DNA from: Desulfovibrio sp. | GTDB taxonomy: Bacteria > Desulfobacterota > Desulfovibrionia > Desulfovibrionales > Desulfovibrionaceae | Assembly (NCBI GenBank): GCA_031275955.1 | Contig: JAISNZ010000243.1 | Span: 1 to 7,573, forward strand | Length of the DNA stretch: 7,573 bases | Direction: 5' to 3' | Shown: positions 1-5,008 of the stretch, piece by piece | Numbering within the stretch: position 1 is the first letter of the stretch | Layout of the letters: each line of letters starts with the position of its first letter | Position numbers and translations under genes: made by a program | Notes under the pieces: model-generated | The model's input: the letters and a program-made list of their open reading frames with translations, nothing else | The model's database searches: none | What the model was told of the DNA's origin: nothing

Positions 1-774
1 GCAGATACCGGCCACGGCCACCCAGCGGATTTCATAGACCTGCATGAGAAAGTCGGCGACAATCACCAGAGCATCCGGGTTGTCCACCTCGCCTATGAAG
101 GCGTACTGGCCGGACTTGATTTTGTACATATTGGTGCAGGCCCTGACCAGAAAATTCAGCCAGCGATAATGGAAGGCGCTCCGGGCGATACGCGACAAAA
201 TGGCCTTGTCGGCATAGCGGGACAGATAGTGGTAGGCCCGTAAATCCACATCCGAGGAATGGCGCTCGAAACTGGCGGTGTCCGTTTTGATGCCGAACTG
301 CAGGGCCGTGGCCAGCAGTTTGCCGGGCCTGATTTCCAGGTTGTAGAGGTACTCGGTCAGAAGAGTGCTGGTGGCCCCGTAATCGGGGCGGATGTCGCTG
401 TACTCGACCTCCGGGGGAACCTCCGCCGGCGGATGGTGGTCAATGACAATGGAAAAGGACAGATTCCGGAACAGGACATGATGGTGGGGCTGGGAATCCA
501 CAAGGGCCAGACGGGTAAAACCGCGCGGGAATTCCGGGGAATATTCCCGCATGCGGATGCGCGTGTAGCGGATCATCGCCAGATTATCCGGCCTGGTAAC
601 CGCGTTGATTTTGGCGATGACAGCCTCATGCACCCTGTGGCTCAGAATGCGCCGCAAGGCCATGGCAGAGGCCATGGCGTCGGGGTCCGCGTTTACGAGA
701 ATAAGCCAGCGGTCCTCGCGCGAAAAAAGACGCATCAAAGAGGAAAGCCTGGGGATGGCGCGAAAATAACTCAT
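1..774 (-). CDS. DHH-family phosphoesterase, NrnA-like (3' part outside the window)
   Basis: The minus-strand frame is open from the ATG at 774 to the window edge, giving 258 residues without the C-terminus. DHH phosphoesterases use Mn2+ to hydrolyse phosphodiesters or phosphomonoesters such as short oligoribonucleotides, pAp or cyclic dinucleotides. Visible motifs are NADPDAMASA (residues 28-37, motif I), LVDSQ (91-95, motif II), VIDHHPP (110-116, the DHH motif), DYGATS (131-136) and GIKTDT (161-166, motif IV Asp). Motif I has Asn28 where many NrnA-type enzymes have His. A DHHA1 domain would normally follow and is probably cut off. An AGGAAA ribosome-binding site lies about 9 bases before the ATG, and the protein begins MSYFRAIPRL. 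The gene follows the cbiR-like gene on the same strand after a 185-base gap that holds repeats, so co-transcription is uncertain. Family is secure; substrate (nanoRNA, pAp or c-di-AMP) cannot be decided here. Confidence 0.88.
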   Translation of the reverse strand, partial: MSYFRAIPRLSSLMRLFSREDRWLILVNADPDAMASAMALRRILSHRVHEAVIAKINAVTRPDNLAMIRYTRIRMREYSPEFPRGFTRLALVDSQPHHHVLFRNLSFSIVIDHHPPAEVPPEVEYSDIRPDYGATSTLLTEYLYNLEIRPGKLLATALQFGIKTDTASFERHSSDVDLRAYHYLSRYADKAILSRIARSAFHYRWLNFLVRACTNMYKIKSGQYAFIGEVDNPDALVIVADFLMQVYEIRWVAVAGIC

Positions 775-814
775 CAGAATTTTCCTGGAGTATCGTTCAT
801 TTGCTCCAGCCGTT

Positions 815-837
815 ATGGCATTTTACGCTTGAAACAG
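815..837 (-). repeat. 23-bp motif, copy A, upstream of the DHH gene
   Basis: Read on the minus strand this begins CTGTTTCAAGCG and ends TGCCAT. It matches 1808-1830 (plus strand) at 20 of 23 positions, the first 12 being identical. It lies 40 bases before the DHH start codon and contains TAAAAT, which could serve as a -10 box, though no good -35 is seen. The other copy also precedes a start codon in the same relative orientation, so a shared promoter or operator element is possible. Chance is not excluded: a 12-base match is expected a few times in a window this size. Confidence 0.35.
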
Positions 838-870
838 TTCGCTTACGGCCTGCCGGCCTGCCCCTGTTTC

Positions 871-902
871 GCTGCAAGGATTTGCAGGCAAATCCTTGCA
901 GC
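871..902. repeat. perfect palindrome, 15-bp arms with 2-bp loop
   Basis: The arms GCTGCAAGGATTTGC (871-885) and GCAAATCCTTGCAGC (888-902) are exact reverse complements separated by AG. One more pair (870/903) and a bulged TTT/AAA extend the stem. It lies between the cbiR-like gene and the DHH gene. No T-tract follows on either strand, so it is not a classical intrinsic terminator. It could be a REP-like element, an mRNA-stabilising hairpin or a protein-binding palindrome. A degenerate relative with the same GGATTTGC/GCAAATCC core is at 4845-4879. Confidence 0.8.
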
Positions 903-906
903 GCAA

Positions 907-935
907 ATGACACATTTTCAATGGTAATTTGCTCT
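907..935 (-). repeat. 29-bp dispersed repeat, copy 1 (after the cbiR-like gene)
   Basis: Read on the minus strand, this 29-base segment begins AGAGCAAATTACCATTG. It matches 4712-4740 on the plus strand at 28 of 29 positions, the difference being C/T at position 5. It lies 24 bases downstream of the cbiR-like stop codon. The palindrome at 871-902 starts four bases beyond its other end. Both copies follow a stop codon in the same orientation relative to the gene before them, which suggests a 3'-UTR-type dispersed element. Confidence 0.85.
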
Positions 936-959
936 AGCGCAGCCTGATCCCCGGCGAAA

Positions 960-1748
960 TCACGGGCAAGCGGCGCATTCCAACCATTGGCGGACCAGGG
1001 GGAGGGACATTTCCACCTGGGGCCAATGGAACAATTCCAGCATGATCACGGCCTGCGGGGGCGATGCGCGAATCAGACGCCGGGCCAGGGCCATGCCGCC
1101 GGCGTCCAGAACCGTCAGGGGCAGGTGGGCGTCCCTGTCCGGGCCGGGGGCGCTGAGGTGGAGGAGTTCCGTCCGGATCAAAATGGCGTCTTCCTCCAGA
1201 AGCCTTTCCTGCCCATAGGCCAGAATATGCCCCAGATCTAGACAAAAGCGCAAGCCATAATCAGAGGCAAGGGAGGCAAGGGAACGGAGATCGTTCTCCC
1301 GCGTGTTTTCCAGGAGAAAAATGCCGGGGTCCCTCCCGCGGGCGGCAACATTTTCCAGAAAGAGCGGCAGAGCGCGCCCGATCCCGTTCTGGAGGGGGGG
1401 AGGATGCAACACCGCCCTGCCCGGATGCAGGCAGGCGGCTTTCTCCAGCAGAAGGCAACAGATTCGGGCGGCCTCCGCCGGCATTTCCCAGGGCAGATCC
1501 AGAGGCAGATGCAGATGAAAACGCAGGGGCAAGCGGCCGAGATCCGGGGGGATGTCGTCGGCGCTGTAAGCCAGGGACGAGGCTGTCTCCAGAAAGAGCA
1601 GGCCCGCCTCATCCGCGCGGCCGGCCAGAAAACGGCAATTGTCCGCCAGAGATCCGGGAAAGACCCAGGAAGGGAGAGCCAGAAGCCTGCCGGGCAGGAA
1701 AGATCCGCCCGCAAGGGAGGGAAAAGAAGGATTTTTCACTGCCGGCAA
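960..1748 (-). CDS. cbiR: cobamide-remodelling phosphodiesterase, CbiR-like TIM barrel
   Basis: The 262-residue product resembles the sugar-phosphate isomerase/AP-endonuclease-like TIM-barrel family, specifically CbiR-type proteins. CbiR cleaves the lower ligand from cobamides, releasing alpha-ribazole-type product and cobinamide phosphate so that a preferred cobamide can be rebuilt. Support comes from the order of conserved blocks: LPSWVFPGSLADNC (25-38), LLFLET (50-55), HLHLPLDLPW (78-87), VLHPPP (113-118), FLLENT (144-149), CLDLGH (169-174), ELLHLSAPG (194-202) and MLELF (236-240). The His, Asp and Glu in these blocks are plausible metal ligands. The start is uncertain: TTG at 1748 is the first available after an upstream in-frame stop, a GTG lies three codons later, and neither has a good ribosome-binding site. 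No B12 riboswitch is evident in the 100 bases upstream. The assignment is by remembered pattern, so a related TIM-barrel epimerase remains possible. Confidence 0.68.
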   Translation of the reverse strand: MPAVKNPSFPSLAGGSFLPGRLLALPSWVFPGSLADNCRFLAGRADEAGLLFLETASSLAYSADDIPPDLGRLPLRFHLHLPLDLPWEMPAEAARICCLLLEKAACLHPGRAVLHPPPLQNGIGRALPLFLENVAARGRDPGIFLLENTRENDLRSLASLASDYGLRFCLDLGHILAYGQERLLEEDAILIRTELLHLSAPGPDRDAHLPLTVLDAGGMALARRLIRASPPQAVIMLELFHWPQVEMSLPLVRQWLECAACP

Positions 1749-1807
1749 ACTTTTTGCATGCGTATGGACAGAAACGTCACCTTTCAGACGAATCCTCCGG
1801 AGCAGGC

Positions 1808-1830
1808 CTGTTTCAAGCGGTAATTGCCAT
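1808..1830 (+). repeat. 23-bp motif, copy B, upstream of the small protein gene
   Basis: This plus-strand segment begins CTGTTTCAAGCG and matches the minus strand of 815-837 at 20 of 23 positions. It ends 17 bases before the ATG of the small protein gene. Both copies point toward their downstream gene. It sits in the 99-base region between the divergent cbiR-like gene and small protein gene, so it could act on either. Confidence 0.35.
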
Positions 1831-1847
1831 CAGAAAGGCAGGTTTTC

Positions 1848-2006
1848 ATGCCAGACATCAAATCCCGTTTACAGCACTATCTGAATCCCCTGCATATCTA
1901 TTGCCGCCTGAAAAGCTGCGGCCTGTCCAGCCAGACGGCCATCCGGATGACCGCCGCCTATGAACGCCTCTATCGCGTCTTCGGTCTGAACCGCCAGGAA
2001 GGCTGA
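1848..2006 (+). CDS. small conserved-looking protein, 52 residues, function unknown
   Basis: The frame from the ATG at 1848 encodes 52 residues, starting MPDIKSRLQHYLNPLHIYCR and ending in a basic tail (GLNRQEG). The start is supported by AAAGGCAGG 5-10 bases upstream. A TTG at 1824 in the same frame lacks such a site. The composition is not that of an antisense shadow: it is rich in Tyr, Leu and Arg, with a helical central part, no signal peptide and no long hydrophobic segment. I recall similar short 'LNPLHVYCRL...YER' proteins in Desulfovibrio genomes but cannot verify this, and no function is known to me. It is the only intact-looking plus-strand gene in the left half. It ends 7 bases before the convergent stop of the glycosyltransferase, so the two transcripts must overlap or share a terminator. 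Confidence 0.62.
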   Translation: MPDIKSRLQHYLNPLHIYCRLKSCGLSSQTAIRMTAAYERLYRVFGLNRQEG

Positions 2007-2013
2007 ACGGATT

Positions 2014-3213
2014 TCACTTCAGCAGGGCCTCCAGCCTGTCCATGCAGGCGGATTGCGAAAATCCGGCCTCGGCGAAGGCTCTGCCCGCCCGGCCCATGGC
2101 CTGCCGCCTTTCGGCAACGCGGGACAGCTTTGCGACTTCTTCCGCCATCTCCATCCCGGGAAAAGAGCGACCCCAGTCGTCGCAGGCCGGAAGGTCCGGG
2201 GCATTCCTCCGCTCTTCCTCGGGCAGGGGAAAAAGAAGCCCGTTGACGCCGTCGGAAACAAGCTCGGGGATATTGCTGACGCGGAAGGCGAGAACGGGTT
2301 TGCGCGCCAGCATGGCCTCCAGGAGAACGAAACCGAAGCCTTCCCAGAGCGAGGTGAGGACGAAGAGATCGACGGCCTGCCAGAAACAGGACAGATCCTC
2401 CTGAAAACCGGCAAAAAGGACCTTTTCCTCCAGTTCCAGGCGTCCGGCCAGAAGGCGCAATTCCCCCTCCCGCTCGCCGCTGCCGGCAATGACCAGGCGG
2501 CAATCCACTCCGGCATCGAGCAACCGCCTGCCCAGATGAAGAAAGAGATGCTGCCCTTTCTGGCGGTTCAAGCGGCCGGCATTGCCCAGCACCAGGGGGC
2601 GCTCCGGCCGGGGAAGACGCGCCAGATCCGCCAGGGGCCCACGAAGGGTTCCCTTTTCCAGATCACGGGCGCAACGATCCATGGCCTGATCAAAGGCGGC
2701 CTGATCCAGACCGTTTGGCAGCACGCTGACCCGCCCGGGGGGAAGAAGGCGGGCGTTGTTCCGGAAAATCATGCGCCTGGTGGCCTGGGAATTGACAATG
2801 AGCCGGGTGATAACCCTGCCGTAGAGGTAGCGGTTGAAGGCGGAATTGCGCACCGGCAGGGCGCTGCCCCGCCGCATAAGGATCCGGGTAACCCCGGCCG
2901 CCTTGGCGGCAAGTCCTCCGGATTTCAGATCCGCCGGCAGATTAAGGATAACAGCTTCAGGTTTCTCCCGCAGGAAAAACCGGATCAGCCGTCCCATGAA
3001 CAGGGGGTTGAGAAAGGACAGCCGCCCCACAGGCAGGGGGACGCTCCGCACCGTTCCGGCCTGTTCCCTGGCCCTGGCGTACAGGGCGCCGCGCGGGTGA
3101 CAGAGGAGAAAGACCCGCCAGCCTCGCCCGGCCAGGGACAAAGCGGCGTCCAGATGCCATTTTTCTCCGCCCCCCCAGGCAATGGCGCTGTTACAGAAGC
3201 AGATTGTCTTCAT
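2014..3213 (-). CDS. GT4-family glycosyltransferase (glycosyltransferase group 1)
   Basis: The 399-residue product is a GT-B fold retaining glycosyltransferase that moves a sugar from a nucleotide-sugar donor to a glycan or lipid acceptor in the cytoplasm. The N-terminal acceptor domain opens with MKTICFCNSAIAWGGGEKW, whose glycine-rich loop (14-19) is typical. The C-terminal donor domain has NAGRLNRQKG (211-220, with Arg214 and Lys219 expected to contact the diphosphate), VIAGSGE (241-247) and the EX7E motif EGFGFVLLE (Glu291 and Glu299). There is no signal peptide or membrane segment. The acceptor cannot be named; lipopolysaccharide or another surface glycan is likely. The ATG is 30 bases after the asd stop with no clear Shine-Dalgarno. 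The gap is T-rich (TTTTTTGTTTTT on the minus strand) but has no strong hairpin, so read-through from asd is plausible. Confidence 0.92.
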   Translation of the reverse strand: MKTICFCNSAIAWGGGEKWHLDAALSLAGRGWRVFLLCHPRGALYARAREQAGTVRSVPLPVGRLSFLNPLFMGRLIRFFLREKPEAVILNLPADLKSGGLAAKAAGVTRILMRRGSALPVRNSAFNRYLYGRVITRLIVNSQATRRMIFRNNARLLPPGRVSVLPNGLDQAAFDQAMDRCARDLEKGTLRGPLADLARLPRPERPLVLGNAGRLNRQKGQHLFLHLGRRLLDAGVDCRLVIAGSGEREGELRLLAGRLELEEKVLFAGFQEDLSCFWQAVDLFVLTSLWEGFGFVLLEAMLARKPVLAFRVSNIPELVSDGVNGLLFPLPEEERRNAPDLPACDDWGRSFPGMEMAEEVAKLSRVAERRQAMGRAGRAFAEAGFSQSACMDRLEALLK

Positions 3214-3243
3214 GGGACAGGAAAAACAAAAAAGAGAACGGCC

Positions 3244-4287
3244 TCAGAGAAAAATCCCGGGGTTGTCGACGCGGACAAGGTTGTCGGCCGCAAGGCATTC
3301 GGCAATCTGAACGGCGTTCAGGGCCGCGCCTTTACGCACATTGTCGGCCACAATCCAGAGGTTGAGGGTGTTGGGCTGGGAAAAATCCTCACGGATGCGC
3401 CCCACAAAGACCTCATCCTCGCCGGCGGCATCCAGGGGCATGGGATACAGCTTCAGGGAGGGATTATCCACAACCCGGACACCCGGGGCGGCGCTCAAAA
3501 GGGCACGGGCCTCCGCCGGGGAGAGCTTTTTGGCCAGGGCGACGTTGAGGGCTTCGGAATGGCCGTAAAAGACCGGAACGCGCACGGTGGTGGCAGTGAC
3601 CCTGACTGCGGGATCGCCCATGATTTTGACTGTTTCCATGGTCATTTTCATTTCTTCCCTGGTGTAGTCGTTCTCCAGGAAGACATCAATGTGCGGCAGG
3701 CAGTTGAAGGCTATACGGTGCGGGTAGACGGAGGATACCGGCTCCTGCATGTTGAAGATTTGCCGGACCTGGGCGTCCAGTTCCGCAACCCCCTTCTGCC
3801 CGGTTCCAGAAACGGCCTGATAGGTGGAAACGACCACCCGCGTGACGCCGGCGGCCTTGTGCAGGGGGGCAAGGACAACAACCATCTGGATGGTGGAACA
3901 ATTAGGATTGGCGATAATGCCCCGGTGTCCCGCGAGATCGCGCCTGTTGACTTCCGGGACGACTAAAGGACAGCGATCATCCATGCGCCAGGCGCTGGAA
4001 TTGTCCACCACCACGCAGCCGCGCGCGACGGCCTTCGGGGCGAAGCGCTCCGAAACGGTTCCGCCGGCGGAAAACAGGGCCAGATCAACGCCCGCGAAGG
4101 AGTCTTCCCGCAGCTCCCGGACCTCCAGATTCCCTTCGCCAAAGGGCACCAGAGAACCTGCCGAGCGGGAGGAGGCCAGGGGGATGACCTGCCTGGCGGG
4201 AAAAGCCCGTTCTTCCAGGATTTTCAACATCTCCCGCCCGACGGCGCCGGTTGCGCCGACAACGGCAACAGTCAAATTGGCAGTCAT
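3244..4287 (-). CDS. asd: aspartate-semialdehyde dehydrogenase
   Basis: This enzyme reduces 4-aspartyl phosphate to aspartate 4-semialdehyde with NADPH, the branch-point step toward lysine/diaminopimelate, threonine and methionine. The 347-residue product is of normal length. It shows the nucleotide-binding loop GATGAVG (11-17), NPNCST with catalytic Cys130, Gln156 and the glycine-rich SGTGQKG (160-166), and RVPVFYGH with substrate-binding Arg236 and catalytic His243. The C-terminal NLWIVADNVRKGAALNAVQI segment completes the family pattern. The frame is open to 4329, but the ATG at 4287 is preferred: GGAGAGG precedes it, and the protein then starts MTANLTVAVVGATG as is usual for the family. 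It leads a probable two-gene unit with the glycosyltransferase, and a promoter candidate lies 43 bases upstream. It is of the bacterial type without the two-residue active-site insertions of archaeal forms. Confidence 0.97.
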   Translation of the reverse strand: MTANLTVAVVGATGAVGREMLKILEERAFPARQVIPLASSRSAGSLVPFGEGNLEVRELREDSFAGVDLALFSAGGTVSERFAPKAVARGCVVVDNSSAWRMDDRCPLVVPEVNRRDLAGHRGIIANPNCSTIQMVVVLAPLHKAAGVTRVVVSTYQAVSGTGQKGVAELDAQVRQIFNMQEPVSSVYPHRIAFNCLPHIDVFLENDYTREEMKMTMETVKIMGDPAVRVTATTVRVPVFYGHSEALNVALAKKLSPAEARALLSAAPGVRVVDNPSLKLYPMPLDAAGEDEVFVGRIREDFSQPNTLNLWIVADNVRKGAALNAVQIAECLAADNLVRVDNPGIFL

Positions 4288-4329
4288 GGGGCCTCTCCGG
4301 ACATCAAGATACGTCTCCAGGAAGGACAA

Positions 4330-4358
4330 AGACTACATCAAGCCGCAGCGTTTGACAA
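4330..4358 (-). promoter_or_regulatory. candidate sigma-70-type promoter for asd
   Basis: Read on the minus strand, TTGTCA (4358-4353; 5 of 6 to the -35 consensus) is followed after 17 bases by TAGTCT (4335-4330; 3 of 6 to the -10 consensus). The ATG of asd is about 43 bases downstream. Spacing is ideal but the -10 is weak. Confidence 0.4.
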
Positions 4359-4381
4359 CTGTTCAGACAGGCACTGTCGCG

Positions 4382-4423
4382 AGCACATGATATGACCGGG
4401 TTAGGTAGCACATGAATTGACCG
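4382..4423. repeat. two tandem 17-bp units at 25-bp period, resembling an insertion-sequence end
   Basis: AGCACATGATATGACCG (4382-4398) and AGCACATGAATTGACCG (4407-4423) differ at 2 of 17 positions. Short direct repeats inside the terminus are characteristic of IS21-family ends, where transposase binds several sites, and TGT occurs just outside at 4375-4377. No transposase gene is present. The repeats sit where the asd promoter region gives way to a truncated pxpA, so they probably mark an old transposition or deletion junction. An operator with two binding sites is the alternative. Confidence 0.45.
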
Positions 4424-4427
4424 ATGA

Positions 4428-4712
4428 GGAGTCTCAAAAAGGAGGCTCCTGTGTGAATACAGAAGGGACGGCACGGCGGTTATTCAACGCCTCAAGGAGG
4501 CTGTGCCCTTGGAAAAGGCGCTGAGCAGGCTAAGGGGCATTCTTGAGAGCGGTACCGTGCTCGCCCAGGACGGCGCTCCTCTGGATATCGTGGTGGATGC
4601 CGTCCTTGTACATTCCGATACCCCCAATGCGGTAAAAATCTGCCGTGCGGCCAGGGAACTCATGAGGCAACTCGGCGTCTCCTGTCTTCCCTTTGGCGGC
4701 AACGGGGATTGA
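4428..4712 (+). pseudogene. pxpA: 5-oxoprolinase subunit A (LamB/YcsF family), C-terminal remnant
   Basis: The open frame after the stop at 4425 encodes about 94 residues that match only the C-terminal third of PxpA (usually about 250 residues). PxpA works with PxpB and PxpC in ATP-dependent conversion of 5-oxoproline to glutamate. Recognisable parts are YRRDGTAV (from about 4458, matching the Y-x-x-DG-x-LV segment), EKALSRLRGILESG, a DG turn, and DAVLVHSDTPNAVKICRAAR, the family's 'D-x-x-x-VHGDTP-x-A' block near the C-terminus. The frame has no internal stop to the TGA at 4710-4712. The N-terminal two thirds, with the catalytic region, are missing, and the sequence just upstream carries tandem repeats resembling an insertion-sequence end. 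A GTG at 4503 would give 69 residues, but its AGGAGG is only 2 bases away and is itself part of the old coding sequence. No pxpB or pxpC is in view. I consider it a relic. Confidence 0.72.
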
Positions 4713-4740
4713 GAGTAAATTACCATTGAAAATGTGTCAT
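4712..4740 (+). repeat. 29-bp dispersed repeat, copy 2 (after the pxpA remnant)
   Basis: This 29-base segment begins AGAGTAAATTACCATTG and is 28/29 identical to the minus strand of 907-935. Its first base is the last base of the pxpA TGA stop. Unlike copy 1, no palindrome follows immediately; the nearest one is about 105 bases away at 4845-4879. Confidence 0.85.
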
Positions 4741-4814
4741 ACCATTTCTTATGACCGCTACCGTCACGAGCGCTCCATCCAACTTGAAATTCAATGCAAA
4801 AACAGGCCAGCATA

Positions 4815-4842
4815 TTGCGTTATAAATAGGAAACGGTATAAT
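4815..4842 (+). promoter_or_regulatory. candidate promoter with perfect TATAAT, reading toward the 3' end of the allophanate hydrolase gene
   Basis: TTGCGT (4815-4820), a 16-base spacer and a perfect TATAAT (4837-4842) lie in the most AT-rich part of the window. A transcript would begin near 4849 inside the palindrome at 4845-4879 and run antisense into the end of the minus-strand allophanate hydrolase gene. No open frame with a ribosome-binding site follows. The -35 matches consensus at only 3 of 6, so the box may be incidental to the local AT-richness. Confidence 0.3.
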
Positions 4843-4844
4843 TT

Positions 4845-4879
4845 GCTCTGCAGGGGTTTGCTGCAAATCCACGCAGAGC
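4845..4879. repeat. imperfect palindrome related to the one at 871-902
   Basis: GCTCTGC (4845-4851) pairs with GCAGAGC (4873-4879), and the inner TTTGC pairs with GCAAA, with mismatches between. The GGRTTTGC/GCAAATCC core and outer CTGC resemble the palindrome at 871-902. The surrounding noncoding stretch 4713-5008 is about 43% GC over 4721-4930 by hand count. It also has a smaller inverted repeat (AGCATT 4877-4882 with AATGCT 4893-4898), and I see no gene in it. Confidence 0.6.
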
Positions 4880-4965
4880 ATTGCACGTGTGAAATGCTTC
4901 AGAGTATAGGAAGTCCGAACTTACGCTTTCTGTTTTTCTCCGGGCTGCGCTCCCCGGCGCCGGAC

Positions 4966-4984
4966 GGCGCAAAGGAATTGCGCC
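4966..4984. terminator. 7-bp hairpin downstream of the allophanate hydrolase gene, weak terminator candidate
   Basis: GGCGCAA (4966-4972) and TTGCGCC (4978-4984) form a perfect 7-bp stem with a 5-base loop, 25 bases beyond the stop at 5009-5011. It is followed on the minus strand by a second GC-rich foldable stretch (CCGGCGCCGG at 4954-4963; CCGGG/CCCGG around 4940-4957). No T-tract follows, so termination here would be inefficient or factor-dependent. Confidence 0.35.
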
Positions 4985-5008
4985 TTCGCGGCGGGCGGCT
5001 GCCGGCGG

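Noticed and set aside
259..927. 222-codon plus-strand open frame
   Set aside because: It is antisense to the DHH phosphoesterase, whose motifs are clear on the minus strand, and it runs through the palindrome and repeat region.
1749..1847. Cobalamin riboswitch upstream of the cbiR-like gene
   Set aside because: The region is only 99 bases, shared with a divergent gene, and I see no B12-box-like core.
3214..3243. Intrinsic terminator between asd and the glycosyltransferase gene
   Set aside because: There is a T-rich tract on the minus strand but no convincing hairpin before it.
2053..3966. 637-codon open frame on the plus strand
   Set aside because: It lies antisense to the well-supported glycosyltransferase and asd genes, is low-complexity Gly/Pro/Gln/His-rich and has no recognisable domain. 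It results from codon bias in GC-rich genes.
4288..4329. 14-residue N-terminal extension of asd
   Set aside because: The family begins just before the GATGAVG loop, and GGAGAGG sits directly before the ATG at 4287.
4453..4524. GTG-started 23-codon frame with a good AGGAGG
   Set aside because: It is out of frame with, and inside, the clear PxpA homology. The ribosome-binding-like sequence is probably incidental.
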